Assembly (NCBI GenBank): GCA_023411715.1
Contig: JAEYOM010000180.1
Span: 1 to 41,986 of the forward strand
Direction of reading: 5' to 3'
DNA from: Bacillota bacterium
Lineage (GTDB): Bacteria > Bacillota > Clostridia > Acetivibrionales > DTU013
DNA: 41,986 nt
Made by a program: the position numbers and the translations under genes. This document shows, piece after piece, positions 1-7,498 of this stretch. The notes under the pieces were generated by a model. It was given only the letters and a program-made list of their open reading frames with translations. It had not been told where the DNA came from and ran no database searches. Positions within the stretch are counted from its first letter, which is position 1; each line of letters begins with the position of its first letter.

Positions 1-174
1 TATTACGACCTCGCCGAGGTACTGGTCAAATTGAACAGGTACGATGAAGCGATCGATAATTTGAAAAAGTCGATAACTCTTTTCCCTAAGAGCAGAGATT
101 ATATTAAAGATGATCCGGATTTTGATGCAATCAAGGGTATGAATGCTTTTAAAGCTTTACTCCCTGCTTCCTGA
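1..174 (+). CDS. TPR-repeat protein, C-terminal fragment
   Basis: Open from the first base in frame 1 and closed by TGA at 172-174, so only the last 57 residues are present. The start (YYDLAEVLVKLNRYDEAIDN) has the spacing of a tetratricopeptide helix pair (A/L at inner positions, Y-D-E-A at the turn), followed by KKSITLFP, which is typical of a TPR end. A short tail follows the repeat. TPR domains mediate protein-protein contacts, so no enzymatic role can be read from this piece. Its 3' end overlaps the convergent AraC gene by 26 bases. Confidence 0.7.
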   Translation, partial: YYDLAEVLVKLNRYDEAIDNLKKSITLFPKSRDYIKDDPDFDAIKGMNAFKALLPAS

Positions 175-1000
175 TGCTTGACGGCGATACGCGGTTGTAT
201 TTCTTGTATAATTTACTGAAATAATATGCGTCCTCATAGCCGACCGACCTTGCGACAGATTTGATGGAATAACCGCCTTCCTGCAGCATTTCGCGCGCTT
301 TGGACAGGCGCAGCTTTATAAGGTAATTGATCGGAGTTTCGCCCGTCTCTTCCTTGAAAACCTTTGAGATATAAGTCGGACTGAGGTAGATACTCTTTGA
401 TATCGTATCAAGCGAAACGGGGCGCATGTAATTCTCGTTCAGAAAAGTTATCAATGTGCTGACAATAGCAGACTTTTCATTGGAATCAAAGCTGACGAGC
501 GGATTTTTACTCGGGCACAGATCTGAACGGGTCGTTTTGAGAAACAGCACGATCAGCCGCATTACCTGGATTTTGAGCATCAGTTCACAGCCCGGCAGAT
601 TGTTCCCCTGCTCCAGATAGATATCGCTGCAGCATTTGAAGAAGTCCTGCTCATGCTCCTGCAGGTTTGTGACCGGGCACGTTTCCGGATCAATCAGATT
701 GTTTTTTGTCAGACCTTCGATCTGTATGTTGTCAAAGCCCACGTGAAGTTCAAGGATCTCCTCGCCGGGTTTTACAGTTTTGCCGTGATTCACGCCGGGG
801 TTGAAGACGAGCATATCGCCTTTTTTTACCTGGTACTGCGCATCGGCTATACTGTATGAGCATTCGCCTGAAAGCACATAGATCATTGTAATGAAATCAT
901 GGCAATGGATCTTCATCTCATGCGTTTCATCGAATTTACGTTTGAAGGTGAAATAAACATGGGGATTGAAGCTTTCCGTATTGACGCCCAGATCGAACAT
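149..1000 (-). CDS. AraC-family transcriptional regulator (cupin plus HTH)
   Basis: A 283-residue protein with the two-domain plan of sugar-responsive AraC regulators. The N-terminal cupin covers about residues 15-95, with HCHDF near the start and GDMLVFNPGVNHGK at the ligand-binding strand. The C-terminal double helix-turn-helix covers about residues 185-280, with YLSPTYISKVFKEETGETP and the second-helix signature SVARSVGYEDAYYFSKLYKK. The length is normal for the family. It is transcribed divergently from the ABC exporter pair, so it could control that pair, but AraC proteins of this kind more often govern carbohydrate genes, possibly ones left of the window. A TATAAT at 1045-1050 (minus strand) lies upstream, and a 14-bp palindrome covers its -35 region. 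The ligand is unknown. Confidence 0.9.
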   Translation of the reverse strand: MFDLGVNTESFNPHVYFTFKRKFDETHEMKIHCHDFITMIYVLSGECSYSIADAQYQVKKGDMLVFNPGVNHGKTVKPGEEILELHVGFDNIQIEGLTKNNLIDPETCPVTNLQEHEQDFFKCCSDIYLEQGNNLPGCELMLKIQVMRLIVLFLKTTRSDLCPSKNPLVSFDSNEKSAIVSTLITFLNENYMRPVSLDTISKSIYLSPTYISKVFKEETGETPINYLIKLRLSKAREMLQEGGYSIKSVARSVGYEDAYYFSKLYKKYNRVSPSSIRKQGVKL

Positions 1001-1063
1001 CGGTATACCCAGACCTTTATAAATTTGTTCCTAATCAAAATAAGATTATACATCATAAAATTA

Positions 1064-1077
1064 AAAATGTACATTTT
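1064..1077. promoter_or_regulatory. 14-bp perfect palindrome in the araC-ABC divergent region
   Basis: AAAATGTACATTTT is a perfect palindrome. On the minus strand it overlaps a possible -35 (TGTACA, 1068-1073) placed 17 bases from the TATAAT at 1045-1050 that would drive the AraC gene. It is a candidate operator, but the binding protein is unknown. Confidence 0.4.
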
Positions 1078-1168
1078 CTTGTTGCGTTACTTATCGGATA
1101 ATAAATTGTAATGGCAGTCCGGTCATTTGCCGAGCAGACATGCCAAATAAAAGGGAAAGCTGATACAT

Positions 1169-2965
1169 ATGGCCGTATTCAAATGGGTTTGGAGTTTCAT
1201 AAAAAAATACAAATACATATTTCTGACGGCAATGTTCCTGGTCGTCCTTATGAACCTGCTAAGCATGGTCAACCCGATCGTGCAGGGCATCATTGTTGAT
1301 AAGGTCATAAAGGGAGGACAGGCGGAGATTTTCGGGATCAACGTCGACAGGATCATAAAGGGCGGGCAGGCAGAGATACTGCTGACGCTGGCCATGATAA
1401 TGATCGTAACTACTTTGATCAAATCCGTATTCAGGTACATCTATTTGAACATGTTCGAATATGTATCGCAGAGCGTCACATTCAATGCGAGAGAAGCCAT
1501 TTTCAAACGCCTGCAGGAGCTGGATTTCGAATTCTTCGATAATACAAAAACGGGAGACATAATGGCCCGTATGACAGGCGACATGGATGCCGTAAGACAC
1601 TTTACGTCGTACGTCATATATTCGTTATTTCTTAATGCAATAACCTTCATATCGGTTATTGTGATCCTATTCTCGATAAATGCCACGTTCACGCTGATCC
1701 TGCTGGCGATCACGCCGGTTACCGGGATACTGGCCGTAAAGCTTGCCGGCAAGGTCAAACCGGCATTTACAGCCATACGCAATCAGTTTTCAAAACTCAA
1801 CTCGACCGTACAGGAAAGTATCAGCGGAAACCGGGTTATCAAGGCATTTGCAAAGGAAGATTACGAGATATATAAATTCTCGCGCGAGAATGCGGGTTAT
1901 ATGGACAGGAACATCGAAGCGGCGAAAATATGGGAAAAATACCTGCCTGTGCTGGATTCCGTAGCAGGCTTCCTTTCGGTGGTCATTATTTTAGTCGGCG
2001 GCATAATGGTCATACGCGGGAATATCACGCTAGGCCAGCTCGTCACGTTCAACAGTTTCATCTGGGCGCTGAACAACCCCATGAGGCAGGTAGGCTGGCT
2101 TATAAACGATACGCAGCGGTTTGCGGCGTCAGCCGAAAAAATAATGGCGCTCCTTGACAGGGAACCCAGGATAAAGAGCAAGGAAGAGTCGATCAACGGG
2201 GTCAAGGTGGATGGCAGGGTCGAATTCAGAAACGTATGCTTTAGTTACGGCGAAAATGAAGTGCTGGAAGATGTCTGTTTCAAGGCTTATCCGGGGCAGA
2301 CCATAGCGGTGATCGGTCCGACCGGCTCAGGCAAATCGACTTTGGTGAGCCTTATCTCAAGGTTTTATGACTGTACCGGGGGGGAGATCCTGATCGACGG
2401 CAGGGATATACGCGATTACGATGTGAGGGAGCTGAGGGAGAATATTGCTGTGGCAATGCAGGATGTGTTCCTGTTTTCGGATACGATCGAAGGCAATATA
2501 GCATACGGTACTCCGGAGGTTTCGTTTGAAAAAGTACAGTGGGCTGCGGATATGGCCGGAGCGAACGACTTTATTGAAAGCTTCGGCGACGGCTACGATA
2601 CGATAATCGGTGAACGCGGAGTCGGACTGTCGGGAGGGCAGAGACAGAGGATAGCTCTTGCCCGCGCGCTAATAAGGGATCCTTCGATACTGATACTTGA
2701 CGATACGACATCGAGCGTCGATATAGAGACGGAGCATGCAATACACAAGTCACTCGGCGAGTTTTACAGAAGCAAGACTGCCTTTGTGATAGCGCACAGG
2801 ATCTCTTCTGTCAGGAATGCAGACCTTATACTGGTGCTCGACTCCGGAAAGATAGTCGAAAGCGGCACGCATGACGAACTGCTGGCCAGGAAGGGTTACT
2901 ATTACAGCGTATTTATAAACCAATACGGAGATTTTGACAAGGAATCGGCCGGAGCTGCGTGCTGA
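1169..2965 (+). CDS. ABC exporter half-transporter, degenerate-site subunit
   Basis: A 598-residue membrane-ATPase fusion of the multidrug/lipid exporter type. Six predicted membrane helices fill about residues 10-310 and a nucleotide-binding domain follows from about 345. Walker A is GPTGSGKST (about residue 381) and the signature is intact (LSGGQRQR, about 487). Walker B reads LILDDTTSSVD, so the catalytic glutamate is replaced by aspartate. In heterodimeric exporters such as TM287/288 and BmrCD this marks the subunit whose Walker motifs form the non-hydrolysing site. Its partner is the next gene. The loop after the first membrane helix has a 16-residue tandem duplication (VDKVIKGGQAEI, then VDRIIKGGQAEI). 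The start is the ATG at 1169, with a weak AAGGGA 12 bases upstream. The substrate is unknown. Confidence 0.92.
   Translation: MAVFKWVWSFIKKYKYIFLTAMFLVVLMNLLSMVNPIVQGIIVDKVIKGGQAEIFGINVDRIIKGGQAEILLTLAMIMIVTTLIKSVFRYIYLNMFEYVSQSVTFNAREAIFKRLQELDFEFFDNTKTGDIMARMTGDMDAVRHFTSYVIYSLFLNAITFISVIVILFSINATFTLILLAITPVTGILAVKLAGKVKPAFTAIRNQFSKLNSTVQESISGNRVIKAFAKEDYEIYKFSRENAGYMDRNIEAAKIWEKYLPVLDSVAGFLSVVIILVGGIMVIRGNITLGQLVTFNSFIWALNNPMRQVGWLINDTQRFAASAEKIMALLDREPRIKSKEESINGVKVDGRVEFRNVCFSYGENEVLEDVCFKAYPGQTIAVIGPTGSGKSTLVSLISRFYDCTGGEILIDGRDIRDYDVRELRENIAVAMQDVFLFSDTIEGNIAYGTPEVSFEKVQWAADMAGANDFIESFGDGYDTIIGERGVGLSGGQRQRIALARALIRDPSILILDDTTSSVDIETEHAIHKSLGEFYRSKTAFVIAHRISSVRNADLILVLDSGKIVESGTHDELLARKGYYYSVFINQYGDFDKESAGAAC
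1295..1378 (+). repeat. Tandem 36-bp duplication inside the first ABC gene
   Basis: Copies at 1295-1330 and 1343-1378 are offset by 48 bases. They encode VDKVIKGGQAEI and VDRIIKGGQAEI. Most differences are synonymous third-position changes, which indicates an old duplication kept under protein-level selection. Confidence 0.8.
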
Positions 2966-3088
2966 CGGCGTAACCTGCGAGGACACATTTTGCGGCAGCC
3001 GGACGAATTCCAGCATATGGCTGCAGCAAGGAGAAATTCCTGCATTTGCGTCAATTACAGCGGCAGACCGTAATTCAGGGGGTAAATA

Positions 3089-4873
3089 ATGGCGAGGAAC
3101 AAATTCGACATAGATGAGGAACTTGATACCAAGTTCGATTTCAAACAGCTGAAAAGATTGATGGCCTATCTTATACCTTACAAATGGAAGGTCATATCGA
3201 CGGTCCTGCTGATGCTGACGGCCAGCGTATTGGCTTTGCTCGGCCCTTACCTTGTCAAAGTGGCGATTGACGAGAAGATACCGAACAAGGATTTTAAGGG
3301 ATTGGCACTTTTGGCAGTCATATATCTTGTAACATTGGTTTTCAATACGATATGTATGAAATACAGGATCAGGACGATGACCTTTATTGGCCAGAGTGTG
3401 CTTCACAACATCAGGAAGGACCTGTTCGTCCACCTGCAGAAGCTGCCCTTTTCCTATTATGACAGCAGGCCGCACGGCAAGATACTCGTAAGGGTGGTCA
3501 ACTACGTCAACTCGCTGAGTGATTTGCTTTCCAACGGTATAATCAACGTCATTACCGATATGTTCACACTGGCAGCGATCATATGCTTCCTGCTGTTCCT
3601 GAATTTAAAACTGGCTATGATATGCCTTGCAGGCCTGCCGGTACTGGTCGTGGCCATCATGCTTGTAAGGAACGCCCAGCGAAAGGCCTGGCAGAAGGTC
3701 AGCAGGAAACAGGCCAACATGAATGCATATATCCATGAAAGCATTTGCGGCATCAAGGTCACACAGTCTTTTGCCAGAGAAGACGAAAATATGAAGATAT
3801 TTCTTGGGCAGAGCGACGATTTCAGAAAGTCCTGGCTTGCTGCCGTAAAGATACAGTTTCTTACATGGCCCTTTATCGATATAATTTCCGTAGCCTGCGT
3901 AACTGCGGTTTTCATCGCAGGTGTAAGGTGGCTCGGGACCGGCGGCATTACCGTAGGTATAATTATAGCCTTCATAAGCTATATCTGGCGCTTCTGGGAG
4001 CCCGTCAGCAACCTCGGGAATTTCTACAACTCCATCATAAATGCTGTAGCATATCTTGAAAGGATATTTGAGACCATAGACGAAAAACCCATCGTGGCAA
4101 ACCTGCCCGGGGCTTCAGAAATGCCGCAGATAAAGGGAAGTGTCAAATTTAGGGACGTAGTGTTCTGCTATGAAAAGGATGAAGTCATACTCGACCATGT
4201 AAGCTTCAGAGTGCTGCCCGGCGAGACCGTCGCGCTCGTTGGCCCTACTGGAGCCGGGAAATCTACAGTAGTCAACCTTGTCAGCCGTTTCTATGACATA
4301 GTTTCGGGCAGCGTGGAGATAGACGGCCTCGATGTAAGGAGCGTAACTCTTGAATCACTGAGAAGACAGATGGGTATCATGCTGCAGGATACGTTCATCT
4401 TTTCGGGAACGATCATGGACAATATCAAATACAGCAGACTCGACGCAACTGACGAAGAAGCGATCGAAGCGGCTAAGGCGGTCAGGGCGCATGATTTCAT
4501 CGCCGCCATGCCTGACGGGTACAATACGCAGGTCAATGAAAGGGGCTCCAGGCTTTCTGTCGGACAAAGGCAGCTTATCTCCTTCGCAAGGGCGCTGCTT
4601 GCCGATCCGAGGATACTGGTACTCGACGAAGCCACCTCGAGCATCGATACGAAAACAGAACTGGCGCTTCAGGAAGGCCTGCAGAGGCTTTTAAAAGGGC
4701 GTACCTCATTCGTGATAGCGCACAGGCTGTCAACGATAAAAAACGCCGACAAAATAATGTATGTGGAGGACGGCAGGATAATCGAACAAGGCACCCACGA
4801 TGAGCTTATGGCACGGGGCGGAGCTTACAATAAGTTATACACGGCGCAGTACCGGCTGCTTGAAGTAAGCTAG
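3089..4873 (+). CDS. ABC exporter half-transporter, catalytic-site subunit
   Basis: A 594-residue partner of the preceding gene, with the same plan: membrane domain at about residues 25-320, ATPase domain from about 345. Walker A is GPTGAGKST (about 385). Walker B is complete (LVLDEATSSID), so this subunit carries the catalytic glutamate. Its signature is altered to LSVGQRQL instead of LSGGQ. The two subunits therefore carry complementary defects, exactly as expected for one degenerate and one consensus ATP site in a heterodimer. The 123-base gap upstream shows no terminator, so co-transcription is likely. The start is the ATG at 3089 behind AGGGGG. The exported compound cannot be inferred. 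Confidence 0.92.
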   Translation: MARNKFDIDEELDTKFDFKQLKRLMAYLIPYKWKVISTVLLMLTASVLALLGPYLVKVAIDEKIPNKDFKGLALLAVIYLVTLVFNTICMKYRIRTMTFIGQSVLHNIRKDLFVHLQKLPFSYYDSRPHGKILVRVVNYVNSLSDLLSNGIINVITDMFTLAAIICFLLFLNLKLAMICLAGLPVLVVAIMLVRNAQRKAWQKVSRKQANMNAYIHESICGIKVTQSFAREDENMKIFLGQSDDFRKSWLAAVKIQFLTWPFIDIISVACVTAVFIAGVRWLGTGGITVGIIIAFISYIWRFWEPVSNLGNFYNSIINAVAYLERIFETIDEKPIVANLPGASEMPQIKGSVKFRDVVFCYEKDEVILDHVSFRVLPGETVALVGPTGAGKSTVVNLVSRFYDIVSGSVEIDGLDVRSVTLESLRRQMGIMLQDTFIFSGTIMDNIKYSRLDATDEEAIEAAKAVRAHDFIAAMPDGYNTQVNERGSRLSVGQRQLISFARALLADPRILVLDEATSSIDTKTELALQEGLQRLLKGRTSFVIAHRLSTIKNADKIMYVEDGRIIEQGTHDELMARGGAYNKLYTAQYRLLEVS

Positions 4874-4915
4874 GCGGTGTGATGAGCGGTGGAACGGAGG
4901 GCCCCGGTACCCCGA

Positions 4916-5806
4916 TCACTGTATTCCGGCTGGAAATACGAAAGGCAGGCCCTTGGGGAATATTTCCAAAACAGCTTTGTCGGCAAGTATGATCTCACCG
5001 TCACGATTCATCGGGATAGGCTTTCCGGCAGTTATTTCGACCTTCCTGGAACGAAGCAGATGAACGCCCTTGATAGCTCCGTGTAGGCCTATCATATATT
5101 GGGGGAATAGCCTGAATATACTCAGTCTTGACATATGCTCGACATAACATATGTCAAACAGGCCGTCATCGATCTCGGCATCCGGCAGCGCCTTCATGCC
5201 GCCCCCGTAATATCTGCCGATCCCGGCCGCTATAAGCAGGGTCCTGCCCGAGATGGTCCCAGTATCCGTGTTCAGCTCCATCTGATGATTCTTGCAGATT
5301 AAGATAGCCGAAAGCAGACCAAGGATATAAGCCAATTTGCCTGATACCAGGGGCAGCTTCTTGAAATGGCTTGTCTGGTAGACCACTTCCGCATCGAAAC
5401 CCAGCGATGTGATGTTTACGAAGTATTTGCCGTTGACCGAAGCATAATCTATGAGCTTCTCCGAGCCCTCTACAGTTGCCTGCAGTATATTTTCCGGTAT
5501 CTTTTCACCGACAATGCTCCTGATAAAATCATTGCCGGAGCCGCTCGGTATTACCGCCAGACTGCTGCCGCTGCCGGCCATTCCATTCAATACCTCGTTG
5601 AGCGTACCGTCGCCTCCTACCGAGTAGATCCTGAGCCGACCGGCCTTACTATGCTCATGGGCTATTATTGTCGCATGTCCGGGGTATTCTGTCACCTTAA
5701 TCTCATTTTCATAGCCATGAGTCTCGCAGTAATCCTTTATTTCAGGTATAAGTCTGAGAGTTTTGCCTTTGCCCGCTACAGGATTCAAAATAAACAGATG
5801 CTTCAT
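4916..5806 (-). CDS. Diacylglycerol kinase / YegS-BmrU family lipid kinase
   Basis: A 296-residue cytosolic or membrane-associated lipid kinase. It starts with the family motif FILNPVAGKGK, has the nucleotide-binding GGDGTLNEVLNG near residue 65 and PSGSGNDFIRS near residue 88 (most relatives have GTGND). The C-terminal half has the beta-sandwich of the family, with an acidic DAEIDDGLFDICYVEH segment. Members phosphorylate diacylglycerol or related lipids and return them to phospholipid synthesis. The exact substrate is not visible. It is convergent with the ABC pair and probably monocistronic from a promoter at 5894-5922. Confidence 0.9.
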   Translation of the reverse strand: MKHLFILNPVAGKGKTLRLIPEIKDYCETHGYENEIKVTEYPGHATIIAHEHSKAGRLRIYSVGGDGTLNEVLNGMAGSGSSLAVIPSGSGNDFIRSIVGEKIPENILQATVEGSEKLIDYASVNGKYFVNITSLGFDAEVVYQTSHFKKLPLVSGKLAYILGLLSAILICKNHQMELNTDTGTISGRTLLIAAGIGRYYGGGMKALPDAEIDDGLFDICYVEHMSRLSIFRLFPQYMIGLHGAIKGVHLLRSRKVEITAGKPIPMNRDGEIILADKAVLEIFPKGLPFVFPAGIQ

Positions 5807-5893
5807 TATACTCCGCCTTTAATAGAAGAATGGCATGCTCCGAAAGTTTGCGAATGTGATCTTTAACGACGAAAACAGGTAAATTACAACTAT

Positions 5894-5922
5894 ATTATAG
5901 CAGCTAGATAGTATATGGACAA
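5894..5922 (-). promoter_or_regulatory. Probable promoter of the lipid kinase gene
   Basis: On the minus strand, TTGTCC (5917-5922) and TATAAT (5894-5899) are separated by 17 bases, about 90 bases before the lipid kinase start. The -10 is perfect and the -35 weak. Confidence 0.5.
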
Positions 5923-5937
5923 TTATCATATTTATAT

Positions 5938-6429
5938 TTACATAATTTTGAGTGAACAGTGATTTCTTATTGTTGTAGGGGAGCAGGTGGGAGAATGATC
6001 CCTGAAACAACCGAGACAGATGACGGCTGCTGCGGGTTGTCCCCGGTCTGATGTGAATTCTCTGGCAAGGGCCGTACTATCGAAGGTTCTGATGATTAAG
6101 CAGCCGACGCAGAAATACTTGGCGGCAAAGCTTAGGGACAATGCTAATAGATCCTGGTTCATCACGTTGCTTTCAGGATATGCGATCAAAGTGAAAGCAC
6201 TTTCCGTCACCATAATTTCACCTGTTATTTTGTAAAGCTTCTGTAAAAGTACGGGAGACTTGACGGCCGTAATGCTCCAGCGCTCGCTGCTGAACGAGGA
6301 AAGGCTTGCGAAGGACAGGTTTATTATTTTTTCCAAAAGGCCGTCCTCGAATTTGGAGTTGTTTTCGAGAAATGCCATCGAACTGCGTTTCTCGAACATT
6401 TGTCTCATTTCATGTTTCAGACTTGACAT
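5938..6429 (-). CDS. Short nitroreductase-like protein
   Basis: 163 residues with a faint nitroreductase pattern: an N-terminal FEKRSSMAF resembling the FMN-contact RRSxRxF of the family, a helical NQDLLALSLSFAAKYFCVGC segment resembling the A-A-x-x-x-G core helix, and QPAAAVICLGCF resembling the P-x-A-V-I-x-L-G strand near the end. If correct, it would be an FMN-dependent oxidoreductase. It is at the short end for the family and the tail (after LGCF) is atypical, so it may have lost function or have an altered C-terminus. The start at 6429 is supported by GGGAGGT seven bases upstream. It is divergent from the zinc-ribbon gene. The family call is tentative. Confidence 0.5.
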   Translation of the reverse strand: MSSLKHEMRQMFEKRSSMAFLENNSKFEDGLLEKIINLSFASLSSFSSERWSITAVKSPVLLQKLYKITGEIMVTESAFTLIAYPESNVMNQDLLALSLSFAAKYFCVGCLIIRTFDSTALAREFTSDRGQPAAAVICLGCFRDHSPTCSPTTIRNHCSLKIM

Positions 6430-6498
6430 TTTGATACCTCCCGGCCGAAATATTCCTTATCGATAGTCTTTCCCGAATGACATGCCCTATGTGTTTTC

Positions 6499-6521
6499 CC
6501 TGCCAAAGCAGGATTTTTTTT
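6499..6521 (+). terminator. Intrinsic terminator between divergent genes
   Basis: Stem CCTGC/GCAGG with loop CAAA, followed by eight T. It reads rightward and lies about 36 bases before the zinc-ribbon gene, so it must end a rightward transcript that starts in or antisense to the nitroreductase-like gene, or act as an attenuator. Confidence 0.7.
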
Positions 6522-6556
6522 ATAAATAGCGAATATATTTATGTGAGGTGGGAAGA

Positions 6557-7207
6557 ATGCTGATAGATACAAGTGTGACCATCGCATATAAATGTACTTT
6601 CTGCGGGAGTTTTGAATTTTTCAATTTCTCGCTGTTTACATTATTACATAAAAAGAATTACTGCTTATCATGCCGTTGTAAGAAATCATTTATTACAATA
6701 AAACAGGAGGGTAAAAACAATTTTTTGATCAGTATTCCCTGTATTGGATGCGGTAACGAACACACCTATCTTTTCACCAAAAAAGGCATCCTGTCGGGAG
6801 ACCCCATTGCCGTTAACTGTCCCGAGACCGGCACCAAAATATGCTTTGCAGGCAGGGATGAAGCGGTTCGCAAAAAGGTAGACAGCCTCGAGGAAGAGCT
6901 CGACGAATTAATAAATATGTATGGGTACGAAAGTTATTTCGATAATACGCAGGTCATGTTCGATACTCTTAATCGCATACACGATATTGCATTGAATGGA
7001 AACCTGCAGTGCGAATGCGGAAATAACGAAGTGGAACTGGTGCTGCTTTCGGATTGTATCCTGCTGCGGTGTGTGAAATGCGGCGGCAGTAAGAAGATCC
7101 CGGCTGCGTCAAACAAAGATTTGAAGGAAATACTGATGAAAAACCGGATATCGATAACGGAAGAAAACCTTTTAACCAGACAATCAGGTGATAAATTCGG
7201 GAAATAA
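6557..7207 (+). CDS. Conserved cysteine-rich zinc-ribbon protein of unknown function
   Basis: 216 residues with five Cys pairs: CTFC, CLSCRC, CIGC, CECG and CVKCGG. They are arranged as an N-terminal and a C-terminal zinc-ribbon-like segment around a central acidic helical stretch (KKVDSLEEELDELINMYG). No catalytic motif is seen. It sits directly upstream of rho in the same orientation but is separated from it by a strong promoter, so it is probably its own unit. The start is the ATG at 6557, with AGGTGGG just before it. The in-frame GTG at 6548 lies inside that ribosome binding site and is less likely. A role in nucleic-acid or metal binding would be a guess. Confidence 0.75.
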   Translation: MLIDTSVTIAYKCTFCGSFEFFNFSLFTLLHKKNYCLSCRCKKSFITIKQEGKNNFLISIPCIGCGNEHTYLFTKKGILSGDPIAVNCPETGTKICFAGRDEAVRKKVDSLEEELDELINMYGYESYFDNTQVMFDTLNRIHDIALNGNLQCECGNNEVELVLLSDCILLRCVKCGGSKKIPAASNKDLKEILMKNRISITEENLLTRQSGDKFGK

Positions 7208-7262
7208 GAATTGCCGGGTTTGCGTGTAAAAGCGCGGATAAGCCTGTTCAAGGTTTTTGCAT

Positions 7263-7291
7263 TTGACAATGAAATGTGTCGATGCTATAAT
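7263..7291 (+). promoter_or_regulatory. Perfect consensus promoter for rho
   Basis: TTGACA (7263-7268), 17-base spacer, TATAAT (7286-7291). It predicts a start near 7298 and therefore a leader of about 200 bases before rho. Confidence 0.85.
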
Positions 7292-7297
7292 ATTCTT

Positions 7298-7498
7298 TGT
7301 AATAGAGATTCGTTCTATTGTTTAGATTCCCTGTTTAAACTTAGAAAAATTATATGTTTCATATTAAGCTGCGGCCGCAGTTATATCTATGACTACAGAC
7401 TGTGGCTTTGCAGATTGGTCCGGATTTGTAATGCACAGATATTCACTCGGATTTCTGATTAACAAATTCAATTAATATATTTAAATAGGTGGTGGATT
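7298..7498 (+). promoter_or_regulatory. Long rho 5' leader
   Basis: About 200 bases of non-coding leader. It contains the 12-bp palindrome CTGCGGCCGCAG (near 7368-7379) and an AATAGA/TCTATT hairpin near the 5' end, with no U-tract terminator. Rho genes elsewhere are autoregulated by Rho-dependent attenuation in their leaders. A similar role here is an inference from length and position. Confidence 0.4.

Noticed and set aside
2750..3475. Long ORF antisense to the ABC genes (also 13389-14210, 32671-33390 and others).
   Set aside because: They are shadows of strong genes in the opposite strand, with no ribosome sites and no recognisable domains.
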